DNA from: DASQFQ01 sp038238015
GTDB taxonomy: Bacteria; Actinomycetota; Thermoleophilia; Solirubrobacterales; Solirubrobacteraceae
Direction: 5' to 3'
DNA length: 64,000 bases
Assembly (NCBI GenBank): GCA_038238015.1
Contig: JBBRYA010000006.1
Location: 28,500 to 92,499, forward strand
The first letter of the stretch is position 1; each line of letters starts with the position of its first letter. The notes beneath the pieces are model-generated. The model searched no databases. It saw only the letters and a program-made list of their open reading frames with translations, and was not told where the DNA came from. Both the position numbers and the translations under genes were made by a program. Below, in pieces: positions 33,438 through 41,219 of this stretch.

Positions 33438-34595
33438 ATGAGCACCTTCGTCCTCATCCCCGGCGCCGGGTCGGGGCCCGACCACTGGCACCTCGTCGAG
33501 CCGCTGCTCCGGGCGGCCGGGCACGAGACCGTGACGCCCGACCTGCCGTGCGAGAGCGACACCGCCGGCCTGCCCGAGTACACGGCCGCGGTCATCGCGG
33601 CGATCGGCGATCCAGAGGACCTCGTCGTCGTCGGGCAGTCGCTCGGCGCGTTCACCGCGGCGGCGGTGGCCGCGGAGCTTCCCGCGCGCCTGCTCGTCTA
33701 CGTCAACGCGATGATCCCCGCGCGCGGCGAGAGTCCCGGGGAGTGGTGGGACGCGGTCGGGCACGAGGAAGCGGCCGCCGAGACACTCGGGCGCCACGGG
33801 CCGATGCGCGAGTGGGGCGGAGCCGACCTCGAGGAGGTCTTCCTGCACGACGTCCCCGCCGCCGCCGCAGCGGGAGCGGCGCAGCGGCGCCAGGGCGGCG
33901 GGATCTTCGCCACGCCGCTCGCAGACTGGCCCGACGGCGTCCCGGTCCGGGTCATCAGTGGCCGCGACGACCGGCTCTTCCCGCTCGCCTTCCAGCAACG
34001 CCTGGCCCGCGAGCGCCTCGGCGTCGAACCCGACGTGCTGCCCGCCGGCCATGTCGTCGCGCTCGCCCGCCCGGATGCCCTCGTCGAACTGCTGCTCGGC
34101 TACCTCGACAGCCCGGGCGTCACGATCCGCCGCGCGCTGCCCGGCGACGCGCCGGCCATCGGAGCGGTGTTCGACGCAGCCGTCCGCGAGGGATGGGGCT
34201 TCCTCGGATCACTCGCGCGCGAACCGATGTTCCCGGCGGACGCGTGGCCCCAACTGGTCGCCGACCACGCTCCGCCGAGGAGCCTGCTCGTCGCGGTCGA
34301 CGCTCAGGGCGACGTCGCCGGGTACTGCGCCGTCCATCCCGAGGACGGCGAGATGTACCTGCTCTTCGTCGATCCCGCCCGGGCAGGACGCGGTGTCGGC
34401 CGCACCCTGCTGGCGGCCGGCCATGAGGCCCTCCGCGCCGCCGGCTGCACCTCCGCGTTCCTCTACACCCAATCGAGCAATCAGCGCGCGCTCGACGTCT
34501 ACGCCGCCGCCGGCTACCAGCCGGACGGGACGGTGCGCGAGTCGGAGTTCCGTGGCGCGCCGCTGCGCGAACTGCGGCTGGTTGCCGCTCTCTGA
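33438..34595 (+). CDS. Fusion of an alpha/beta hydrolase and a GNAT acetyltransferase
   Basis: Residues 1-228 are an alpha/beta hydrolase of the esterase/RsbQ-like type: LIPGAGSGPDHWHLVEP at the oxyanion hole, VGQSLGAF with the nucleophile Ser, SGRDDRLFP with the acid and AGHVVAL with His. Residues 230-385 are a GNAT domain: VTIRRALPGDAPAIG, YLLFVDPARAGRGVGRTLL (acetyl-CoA motif A) and LYTQSSNQRALDVYAAAGY. No stop, frameshift or linker anomaly separates them, so it looks like a genuine bifunctional protein. Substrates are unknown; acyl removal and acetyl transfer on one small molecule is the obvious speculation. The start codon ATG is 53 bp from gnd's start. Confidence 0.85.
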   Translation: MSTFVLIPGAGSGPDHWHLVEPLLRAAGHETVTPDLPCESDTAGLPEYTAAVIAAIGDPEDLVVVGQSLGAFTAAAVAAELPARLLVYVNAMIPARGESPGEWWDAVGHEEAAAETLGRHGPMREWGGADLEEVFLHDVPAAAAAGAAQRRQGGGIFATPLADWPDGVPVRVISGRDDRLFPLAFQQRLARERLGVEPDVLPAGHVVALARPDALVELLLGYLDSPGVTIRRALPGDAPAIGAVFDAAVREGWGFLGSLAREPMFPADAWPQLVADHAPPRSLLVAVDAQGDVAGYCAVHPEDGEMYLLFVDPARAGRGVGRTLLAAGHEALRAAGCTSAFLYTQSSNQRALDVYAAAGYQPDGTVRESEFRGAPLRELRLVAAL

Positions 34596-34641
34596 GGACA
34601 CCCGACCGGCGCTCGCACCGAGCCGCAGCCGCGCTCCACCT

Positions 34642-35664
34642 CTACGCGCCGGTGGTCAGGACCACGCGGAAGCGGGCGTCGCCGCTCATCATCCGCGCGT
34701 AGCCCTCCGCGGCCTGCTCGAGCGGGTAAGTCTCGATCGTCGGGCGGATGTCCTGCAGGGCGCTGAAGCGCAGGGTGTCCTCGGAGTCCTTGGAGGTGCC
34801 CGAGGCGTGCCCGATGACCCCGGTGCTGCCGGGGATCAGCGCGAACGGCGGGATCTGCATGGGGTCGGCGGACGCGCCGACGACGACCATCCGGCCGCGG
34901 GGGCGCAGGCCGCCGACGGCGGCGCTCATCGCGTCCGGCGCGGTCACGGTGGCGAGGATCGTCGTTGCGCCGCCGAGCGACTGCAGAGCCTTGGCGACGT
35001 CGGTCGCGGTGGAGTCGATGTAGTGATGCGCGCCGAGCGACTCGGCCTGCTCCTGCTTGTCCGTGCCGCGGGCGATCGCGACGGTCTCGAACCCCATCCT
35101 CCGGGCGAACTGGACTCCGAGGTGCCCAAGGCCGCCGATGCCGAGGATGGCGACCAGGTCACCCGGGCGGGCGCCGCTCGCGCGGAGCGCGTTGAACGTG
35201 GTGATGCCGGCGCAGAGAAGCGGGGCTGCGTCCTGCGCGGAGAGCTCGTCAGGGATGGAGGCCAGCGCGCTCTTGGGCACGATGACGTGGTCGGCGTACC
35301 CGCCGTCGTAGGCAACGCCGGGCACCAGGCCGTTGACGCAGCTGATCAGATCGCCGCGACGGCACGGGTCGCAGTGGCCGCAGTTGCCGCCGAACCAGCC
35401 GACACCGACGCGCTGGCCCACCTCCCACGGGACCACGTCCTCGCCGACGGCCTCGATCCGGCCGGCGATCTCGTGCCCGGGCACCCGCGGGTACTCGATC
35501 CCAGGCATTCCGCCTTCGATCGTCAACGCGTCGGAGTGGCAGACCCCGCACGCTTCCACCCGGACCAGCACCTCGCCCCGCCCGGGCTGGGGAAGCTCGC
35601 GCTCGACCAGCTCGAGCTTCTCGCCGGGGCCGGAGACCTGCATCACTCGTGTCGAAGTCGTCAT
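34642..35664 (-). CDS. Zinc-dependent alcohol dehydrogenase (MDR family)
   Basis: The 340-residue protein has CGVCHSDALTIEGG with the catalytic zinc Cys, GHEIAGRIEAVGEDV, the structural-zinc quartet CGHCDPCRRGDLISC, and the NAD(P)-binding GIGGLGHLGVQFAR. It oxidises alcohols or reduces aldehydes; the class is shared with AdhA/cinnamyl-alcohol-type enzymes. Start is ambiguous between the ATG used here and one three codons upstream; neither has a good ribosome-binding site. The start lies 14 bp downstream of the MFS gene's stop on the same strand, so the two may be cotranscribed. Confidence 0.88.
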   Translation of the reverse strand: MTTSTRVMQVSGPGEKLELVERELPQPGRGEVLVRVEACGVCHSDALTIEGGMPGIEYPRVPGHEIAGRIEAVGEDVVPWEVGQRVGVGWFGGNCGHCDPCRRGDLISCVNGLVPGVAYDGGYADHVIVPKSALASIPDELSAQDAAPLLCAGITTFNALRASGARPGDLVAILGIGGLGHLGVQFARRMGFETVAIARGTDKQEQAESLGAHHYIDSTATDVAKALQSLGGATTILATVTAPDAMSAAVGGLRPRGRMVVVGASADPMQIPPFALIPGSTGVIGHASGTSKDSEDTLRFSALQDIRPTIETYPLEQAAEGYARMMSGDARFRVVLTTGA

Positions 35665-35678
35665 GCCACGCATCAATA

Positions 35679-37181
35679 TCAGCCGCGCTGGTTGGCGTGA
35701 ACAGGCCGGCGCGTAGGGGCCCGGACCGCGGCCACGAGCGGGTCGCTGCCGAGCTCCTCGGCGGTCCGGGCCGCCGTGTCGCGCGCCCACCGCGTCGTCG
35801 TGAGCGCGCCCACGATGACGATGAGGACGCCGCCGCCGGCCACGATCCACCAGCCGGGATGGCTCGCCGCCGCGATCGCGGCGGGTCCCCCGGTCGACGC
35901 CACCGCGACCGCCCCGGCGAGCGCGACCCCGAGCGTCACGCCGACCTGCCGGCTCGTCGAGGCCACGGCCGAGGCGACGCCGGCCTGTGCCGCGGGCATC
36001 CCGGAGACCGCCGTGTTCGTGATCGGCGGGTTCACCGAGCCGAAGCCGACGCCGAACACCACGTAGGCGACCATCAGCGTCCCCACGGAGGTCTGGGGCG
36101 TGACCGTCGTCAGGATCACCGCGCTGACCGCGATCGCCGCCCCGCCGAGGACGAGCGAGGGCCGCGTCCCGAAGCGGCCGACCGCGCGGCCGGTGAGCGG
36201 GCCGACGATCGCCGTCGTCGCCGCCATCGGCAGCGTGTAGAGGCCGGCGTGGAGCGGGGAGAGACCGCGCGCGGTCTGCAGGTAGAGCGTGTTCAGGAAC
36301 AGAAAGGCGCCGAGCCCGACGAACGCGCTCACCGCGATGAGGCTCGCGCCGGAGAACGGCGCCGAGCGGAAGAAGCGCAGGTCGATGAGCGGCTCCGTAC
36401 GGCGGCGCTCCCAGCGCACGAGCGCGACCAGCGAGACGAGCGAGACGGCGAAGCAGCCGAGGATCTCGGCCGAGGCCCAGCCCGCCTCGCGCCCCTCGAT
36501 GATCGCGAACGTCAGCGAGGCGAGCAGCAGGATCACGAGGACCTGCCCGAGAGGGTCGACGCGCCGCGCGCGCGGCGCGCGCGACTCCGGCACGAATCTC
36601 GCCGTCAGCGCGATCGCGAGCAGCCCGACCGGGATGTTCACCCAGAAGATCGCCTGCCAGCTCGCCCCTTCGATCAGCGCGCCGCCGAGCACCGGACCGA
36701 GCGCCATGCTGAGCCCGACGACGCCGGCCCACAGGCCGATCGCCTGGGCGCGCTCGCGCGGGTCGGTGAAGGTGTTGCGGATGATCGACATCGCGACCGG
36801 GTTGAGCATCGAGCCGCCGACGGCCTGGAGCGCCCGCGCGCCGATGAGGAACCCGATGCTCGGCGCGAGGCTGCAGAGCAGCGAGCCGAGCGTGAAGGTC
36901 AGGAGGCCGACCTGGAAGACCCGGGCCCGGCCGAGCCGGTCGGCCGTCGACCCGGAGAACAGCAGGAGCGAGGCGAAGACGAGCGTGTAGGAGTCGATCG
37001 TCCACTGGAGCCCCGAGACCGACGCGTGCAGGTCGTGGCGGATCGAGGGCAGGGCGATGTTCACGATCGTCAGGTCGAGCCCGACGATGAACAGGCTCAT
37101 GCAGCAGATCGCGAGGACGAGATAGCGCCGGTTCCCGGTCGCGGGCTCGCCGCCGAGCGGTTCGGAGAAGGTGGCGCTCAC
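35679..37181 (-). CDS. MFS drug/proton antiporter (DHA2/EmrB-like, 14 spans)
   Basis: The 500-residue protein has about 14 hydrophobic segments and the DHA2 signatures FIVGLDLTIVNIALPSI, LQWTIDSYTLVFASLLL with STADRLGR, and GPVLGGALIE. It probably exports hydrophobic compounds. It is divergent from an ArsR gene with 22 bp between starts, and the ArsR-type palindrome lies 42 bp upstream of its start, inside the ArsR coding sequence, so ArsR control is likely. The ADH gene follows. Confidence 0.88.
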   Translation of the reverse strand: MSATFSEPLGGEPATGNRRYLVLAICCMSLFIVGLDLTIVNIALPSIRHDLHASVSGLQWTIDSYTLVFASLLLFSGSTADRLGRARVFQVGLLTFTLGSLLCSLAPSIGFLIGARALQAVGGSMLNPVAMSIIRNTFTDPRERAQAIGLWAGVVGLSMALGPVLGGALIEGASWQAIFWVNIPVGLLAIALTARFVPESRAPRARRVDPLGQVLVILLLASLTFAIIEGREAGWASAEILGCFAVSLVSLVALVRWERRRTEPLIDLRFFRSAPFSGASLIAVSAFVGLGAFLFLNTLYLQTARGLSPLHAGLYTLPMAATTAIVGPLTGRAVGRFGTRPSLVLGGAAIAVSAVILTTVTPQTSVGTLMVAYVVFGVGFGSVNPPITNTAVSGMPAAQAGVASAVASTSRQVGVTLGVALAGAVAVASTGGPAAIAAASHPGWWIVAGGGVLIVIVGALTTTRWARDTAARTAEELGSDPLVAAVRAPTRRPVHANQRG

Positions 37182-37203
37182 CGCCTGACGACTAGCAGGG
37201 TCG

Positions 37204-37569
37204 ATGAGCTCGCCGTGCTACGGTGCACCGATCGGTGCACTATCGTCGACACTTGACGGCACGTTCTTTGCCCTGTCCGATCCCACGCGGCGCGGGATTC
37301 TCGAGCGTCTGGGCGGTGGCCCGGCCACGATTAGCGAGCTTGCGAAGCCGTTCGGGTTGACGATCAACGGGGTCAAGAAGCACGTCGGGATTCTCGAACG
37401 CGCCGATCTCGTGGCCACCGAGAAGGTCGGGCGCGCGCGCCGGTGCCGGCTCGGCTCGGCGAGCATGTCCGAGGCGACCGCATGGATGGAGGAGCACCGC
37501 CGGGTGTGGGAGAGCCGTCTCGATCGCTTCGGGCGCTACGTCGAGCAAACCTCTGGAGGCGGGCAGTGA
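37204..37569 (+). CDS. ArsR-family winged-helix repressor
   Basis: The 121-residue protein has LDGTFFALSDPTRRGILERL and TISELAKPFGLTINGVKKHVG with the recognition helix, ending in a short helix. It lacks the Cys pairs of metal-sensing ArsR proteins (only two scattered Cys), like the SRPBCC-linked ArsR group. The start used is the only one in frame; the first 15 codons include the operator palindrome. Its stop overlaps the GTG of the next gene (GTGA), an SRPBCC gene that is broken. Confidence 0.8.
   Translation: MSSPCYGAPIGALSSTLDGTFFALSDPTRRGILERLGGGPATISELAKPFGLTINGVKKHVGILERADLVATEKVGRARRCRLGSASMSEATAWMEEHRRVWESRLDRFGRYVEQTSGGGQ
37223..37240. promoter_or_regulatory. ArsR-type operator palindrome inside the repressor's own 5' end
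   Basis: GTGCACCGATCGGTGCAC is a perfect 18-bp palindrome starting 19 bp into the ArsR gene and 42 bp upstream of the divergent MFS start. Perfect palindromes at divergent arsR/transporter pairs are the typical sites. Its place inside the first codons means either the operator also codes or translation begins at a non-standard downstream codon. Confidence 0.6.
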
Positions 37570-38013
37570 GCCTCGACCTCAGGTTCGAACGGCTGATCGC
37601 GGCCGCGCCCGAGCGAGTCTTCGACGCCTTCACCGACCCTGTCGGCCAGCGCGAGTTCTACGGCCGGGACGCCGCCGGATGGATCGTCGATTCGCAGTGC
37701 GACCTGCGCGTCGGCGGCGTCTGGTCGGTGTCGTTTGGCCCGTCGCCTGACGAGCTCTACCACCACCGCCATGTGTTCGAGGTGATCGACCGGCCGCGCC
37801 GGATCCTGATCGCCTCGACCGAGACGCGTGTGGACGGAACGAGCTTCCGAGACCACCCTGGACTTCACGTTCGAGCCGCGCGGCGCCGGCACCCTGATGA
37901 CGATGGTCCAGGCCGGATTCCCGACCGAAGCTCTGCGCGACGAGCACACCGTCGGGCTCCCGAACGCCTTCGACCGCCTCGAGCGTGCACTCGACCACCC
38001 CGAGCGCACCTAG
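37566..38013 (+). pseudogene. Frameshifted SRPBCC (AHSA1-like) protein
   Basis: The intact part begins MSLDLRFERLIAAAPERVFD (an SRPBCC helix-grip start), with FYGRDAAGWIVDSQCDLRVG and HVFEVIDRPRRILIAST. At the run TTCC near 37845-37848 one C too many shifts the frame: up to it, VDGTSF; in the other frame, ETTLDFTFEPRGAGTLM continues the domain to the end, ALDHPERT and stop. Removing that one base restores a single domain of about 148 residues. The gene is coupled to arsR by GTGA, as is usual for these ArsR/SRPBCC pairs. Confidence 0.7.
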
Positions 38014-38032
38014 CGCTCCAGAGAGGAGTTCG

Positions 38033-38614
38033 ATGTCCAGTTCCGTCCTGTACATGTCGATGTCGCTCGACGGGTTCATCACCGGACCCGACGACAATGT
38101 CCGACAGGGCCTCGGCCGCGGCGGCGAGCGGCTTCACGACTGGCTCGGCGACTGGGACGACGAGCTCCCCCACTTTCACCCGCCGGGGCCGAGCGGTGAG
38201 ATCTTCGACGAGTTGATGGCGACCGGAGCGGTGCTCGTCGGCCGCCGCACGTTTGAGCTGGCGGGCCACTGGGGCGGCGATCACCACGGCGTCCCGATCT
38301 TCGTTCCCACCCGGGGAGAGCCGCCCGCGCCGGCGTCCGACCGCGTCAACTACGTCACTGACGGGATCGAGAGCGCGATGCGCCAGGCCAAGCAGGCGGC
38401 AGGCGACGCGAACGTGCTGGTCCACGGCGCCGACCTGGCGCAGTCGTGCTTGCGCGCGGGCGTGCTCGACGAGCTGGAAGTGCACCTCATCCCGGTGCTC
38501 CTGGGCGAGGGACGCCCGCTGTTCGGGGAACTCGCCGCGCCGACGGACCTCGAGCTCATCCGCGTGGTCGACGCCCCCGGCGTGACTCATCTGCGCTTCC
38601 GGGTGACGGCATGA
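38033..38614 (+). CDS. RibD C-terminal/dihydrofolate-reductase-like protein
   Basis: The 193-residue product starts LYMSMSLDGFITGPDD and has FDELMATGAVLVGRRTFEL, VLVHGADLAQSCL and LIPVLLGEGRPLF. This is the reductase fold of RibD C-terminal (DHFR-like) proteins found beside SRPBCC/ArsR genes. It probably reduces a pterin- or flavin-like compound with NADPH; none of the riboflavin pathway is nearby, so classic RibD activity is unlikely. GAGAGGAG precedes the ATG. Next gene overlaps by 4 bp. Confidence 0.8.
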   Translation: MSSSVLYMSMSLDGFITGPDDNVRQGLGRGGERLHDWLGDWDDELPHFHPPGPSGEIFDELMATGAVLVGRRTFELAGHWGGDHHGVPIFVPTRGEPPAPASDRVNYVTDGIESAMRQAKQAAGDANVLVHGADLAQSCLRAGVLDELEVHLIPVLLGEGRPLFGELAAPTDLELIRVVDAPGVTHLRFRVTA

Positions 38615-39189
38615 CCGGCGACGCCCAGCGTCAGCTGATCCTGCACATGTCGGTGTCGCTGGACGGCTTCGTCGCGCACACGGACGGGGTCATCGACTGG
38701 CTCTCGAACCGGAGCGCCGGGGGAGTCGACCACGGCGCTCGGCGCCACCGCGCCAACCTGGAGCTGCTCGGTCAGACCGACACGATCGTCATGGGTAGCG
38801 GCGGCTACGTGGACTTCGAACGGGGCTGGTCCGGCTCGGACAACCCGATGGCCAAGCTCATGAACGGGCTCCCCAAGGTCGTCTTCTCCCAGAGCCTTTC
38901 CGAGCTGACCTGGAACAACGCGCGACTCTCGCGGGCGGCGCTCGAGGACGAGATCCCGGCGCTCAAGCGCGAGCCGGGCAAGGACCTGGTCGTCTTCGGC
39001 GGCGCACGCATCGCCCACAGCCTGATGCGCCTCCGCCTGATTGACGAGTACCGCCTGACCGTGCACCCGGTTGCTCTCGGCGAGGGCCTTCCGCTGATGC
39101 ACGGCCTCCCAGAGCCCCAGCGTCTGGAGCTGATCAGCAGCAACGCGTACGCCGACGGCTGCGTCTCGCAGGTCTTCCGCCCCGCCTGA
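38611..39189 (+). CDS. RibD C-terminal/dihydrofolate-reductase-like protein (paralogue)
   Basis: The 192-residue protein is a divergent copy of the preceding one: LHMSVSLDGFVAHTDGVIDW, TIVMGSGGYVDFERGW, VVFGGARIAHSLM and HPVALGEGLPLM line up with it. Tandem, translationally coupled (ATGA) copies suggest either duplication or a heterodimer. Function as for its neighbour is inferred only from the fold. Confidence 0.8.
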   Translation: MTGDAQRQLILHMSVSLDGFVAHTDGVIDWLSNRSAGGVDHGARRHRANLELLGQTDTIVMGSGGYVDFERGWSGSDNPMAKLMNGLPKVVFSQSLSELTWNNARLSRAALEDEIPALKREPGKDLVVFGGARIAHSLMRLRLIDEYRLTVHPVALGEGLPLMHGLPEPQRLELISSNAYADGCVSQVFRPA

Positions 39190-39268
39190 CGAGCGCGACG
39201 CCTCCGGTTCGCCGTCGGTCCGCGGGGCTCGTTCTGCCACCGCCCAGAGCCGTCACGTCAGCGGAGAC

Positions 39269-39298
39269 TTGACATGCAGCCGTGTGGCTGCCTATTAT
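39269..39298 (+). promoter_or_regulatory. Near-consensus sigma-A promoter of the ArsR-SRPBCC operon
   Basis: TTGACA (39269-39274), an 18-nt spacer, and TATTAT (39293-39298) form one of the best vegetative promoters in the window. Transcription would begin near 39305, just 4 nt before the ATG at 39309, so the mRNA is probably leaderless or nearly so. Confidence 0.75.
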
Positions 39299-39316
39299 GC
39301 GCAGCTCGATGGCTGC
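39276..39316. promoter_or_regulatory. Two GCAGC/GCTGC inverted repeats in the promoter spacer and over the start codon
   Basis: The first repeat, GCAGCCGTGTGGCTGC (39276-39291), has perfect 6-bp arms and fills the -35/-10 spacer. The second, GCAGCTCGATGGCTGC (39301-39316), has the same 5-bp arms and the same 16-bp length and contains the ATG. Two equal sites 25 bp apart suit cooperative binding by the ArsR-type regulator encoded just downstream; a repressor would block both polymerase and initiation. Confidence 0.6.
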
Positions 39317-40130
39317 ATATCCCTCGATCGACGACGCGTTCAAGGCGCTGGCCGACCCGAGCCGGCGCCTGCTGCTCGACAGCCTGAACGACCGCAACGG
39401 CCAGAGCCTCGGCGAGCTGTGCTCGCACCTGGAGATGGCCCGCCAGTCAGTCAGCAAGCACCTCGCGGTGCTGGAGGCGGCCAACCTCATCACGACCGTC
39501 CGCCGCGGGCGGGAGAAGCTGCACTACCTCAACGCGGCGCCCATCAACGACATCGCCGAGCGCTGGATCACCCGCTACGAGCGGGATCGCGTCCATGCGC
39601 TCGCCGACCTCAAGACCGCCCTGGAGGCCACCCCCATGGACAAGCCCTCGTTCGTCTACACCACGTTCATCAAGACCACTTCCGAGCGCCTCTGGCAGGG
39701 GCTGACCGACCCCTCCTTCACGAAGCGCTACTGGAACATCGCCTTCGAGACCGACTGGGAGACCGGCTCGGCGATGACCTGGCAGCACCGCGACGTCACC
39801 ATCGTCGATGACGGGCAGCGCGTCGTTGAGGCCGACCCCTACACCCGCCTGTCCTACACCTGGCATTCCTTCACACCGGACTGGGCGCAGACGGTCGGCA
39901 TCGACGAGGAGCGGCGCGCACGCTTGGCCGCTGAGCGCCGCTCGAAGGTCACCTTCGAGATCGAGGCGGTCGGCGACGAGCAGGTCAAGCTCACCGTCAC
40001 CCACGACGACCTCGAGCCCGACGGCGTGCTCGTGGACATGATCTCCGGCGGCTGGCCGCGCGTGATCGCCAACCTCAAGACGCTGCTCGAGACCGGCGAG
40101 CCGCTCCCGGACATCCGAGGCCGGCGATGA
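39309..40130 (+). CDS. ArsR-SRPBCC fusion regulator
   Basis: The 273-residue protein is a two-domain fusion. Residues 1-100 are an ArsR winged helix (IDDAFKALADPSRRLLLDSL, MARQSVSKHLAVLEAANLI). Residues 110-270 are an SRPBCC/AHSA1 domain (FVYTTFIKTTSERLWQGLTD, ISGGWPRVIANLKTLLE). Here one polypeptide combines what the neighbouring pair at 37.2-38.0 kb encodes as two genes. Small hydrophobic ligand sensing by the SRPBCC cavity is an inference. The start is ATG at 39309; the longer in-frame start at 39282 would be inside the operator and promoter. Confidence 0.85.
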   Translation: MAAYPSIDDAFKALADPSRRLLLDSLNDRNGQSLGELCSHLEMARQSVSKHLAVLEAANLITTVRRGREKLHYLNAAPINDIAERWITRYERDRVHALADLKTALEATPMDKPSFVYTTFIKTTSERLWQGLTDPSFTKRYWNIAFETDWETGSAMTWQHRDVTIVDDGQRVVEADPYTRLSYTWHSFTPDWAQTVGIDEERRARLAAERRSKVTFEIEAVGDEQVKLTVTHDDLEPDGVLVDMISGGWPRVIANLKTLLETGEPLPDIRGRR

Positions 40131-40411
40131 TGCCCTCGACCCCCGCGATGGCGGCGACGACGGCGGCGATGATGCTGCCGGGCGCGCTGCCGGCGATCGT
40201 CCGCAGCGCGCGGGCCAACCACACGCCGGTCGCCCGCGCGTGCCGGCGGCGCTGTCGCGCCGAAGTGCGCTCGGGCCTGCGCTTCGGGGGCTGGTGCCTC
40301 AGCTCGAGCCTCGGGCTGATGACCGCATTCGTCGCGTTGGACGCCATGTCCCTGCCCCTGATGTGCGCCGCCGGCGCCGTCGCGTTGATCCAGAAGGAGC
40401 TGCTCTCATGA
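40127..40411 (+). CDS. Shortened DUF2182-like membrane protein
   Basis: The 94-residue product has the start (MAATTAAMMLPGALPAIVR, the AMMLP motif) and the end (LMTAFVALDAMSLPLMCAAG, with LIQKELLS) of DUF2182 proteins, which are normally about 200-280 residues, with the middle spans missing. It overlaps both neighbours by 4 bp (ATGA), so it is still well embedded in the operon. It may be a functional short form after an in-frame deletion or a decaying one. DUF2182 proteins are predicted metal-binding membrane proteins. Here only two hydrophobic segments remain. Confidence 0.55.
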   Translation: MMPSTPAMAATTAAMMLPGALPAIVRSARANHTPVARACRRRCRAEVRSGLRFGGWCLSSSLGLMTAFVALDAMSLPLMCAAGAVALIQKELLS

Positions 40412-41172
40412 GCCCCCACCCCACCACCACCCGAGAGCAGTGGCTCGCCGCCCGCCTCGAGCTGCTGCAGGCCGAGAAGGAGCTGACGCGCCACAGCGAC
40501 GAGCTCGCCCTGCGCCGCCAGGCGCTGCCCTGGGTCCCAGTCGAGGCGGAGTACCGCTTCCAGACCGAGGACGGCCCGGCGTCGCTGGCCGAGCTCTTCG
40601 AAGGGCGCTCGCAACTGCTCGTCTACCACTTCATGTTCGGCCCGGACTTCACGGCCGGCTGCCCGTCCTGCTCGGCGATCGCCGACGGGTTCGATGGCTC
40701 CATCGCCCACCTCGAGAGCCATGACGTCGCGTTCGCCGCCGTCTCGCGCGCCCCGGTCGAGAAGCTCATGACGTACAAGCGCCGGATGGGCTGGTCGTTT
40801 GCGTGGGTGTCGTCGCAAGACAGCGACTTCAACTACGACTTCAACACGTCGTTCACCGAGGAGCAGATGCGCGGCATCGTCGAATACAACTTCGCCGACC
40901 GCGACATGAGCTTCGTCGAGGCCCTCGACCCCGACAGCGCGGCCGCCCAGTTCGGCGCAAGCGCCGGTGTCGACGTCAAGACGTTCCTGCGCGAGGCGCC
41001 CGGGATGAGCGCGTTCGCGATCCAGGACGGCGTCGTCCACCACACCTACTCCACCTACGCGCGCGGCCTGGACGGCCTCTGGGGCATGTACCAGTGGCTC
41101 GACCGCGCCCCGCTGGGCCGCAACGAGACCGGCCCGTGGTGGCGCCGCCACGACGAGTACGCCGCCGCTTAG
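40408..41172 (+). CDS. DUF899 family thioredoxin-like protein
   Basis: The 254-residue protein is a typical DUF899: TREQWLAARLELLQAEKELT, LPWVPVEAEYRF, MFGPDFTAGCPSCSAIADGF, VSRAPVEKLMTYKRRMGWSF, FLREAPGMSAF and YQWLDRAPLGRNE. The CPSC motif is an apparent redox pair within a thioredoxin-like fold. Activity is unknown. It is the third gene of the coupled ArsR-SRPBCC / DUF2182-like / DUF899 operon. Confidence 0.9.
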   Translation: MSPHPTTTREQWLAARLELLQAEKELTRHSDELALRRQALPWVPVEAEYRFQTEDGPASLAELFEGRSQLLVYHFMFGPDFTAGCPSCSAIADGFDGSIAHLESHDVAFAAVSRAPVEKLMTYKRRMGWSFAWVSSQDSDFNYDFNTSFTEEQMRGIVEYNFADRDMSFVEALDPDSAAAQFGASAGVDVKTFLREAPGMSAFAIQDGVVHHTYSTYARGLDGLWGMYQWLDRAPLGRNETGPWWRRHDEYAAA

Positions 41173-41219
41173 CGAGTGATCCTCACGCGACGCGCCGGGC
41201 GGTCCGATACTGGTATTCC

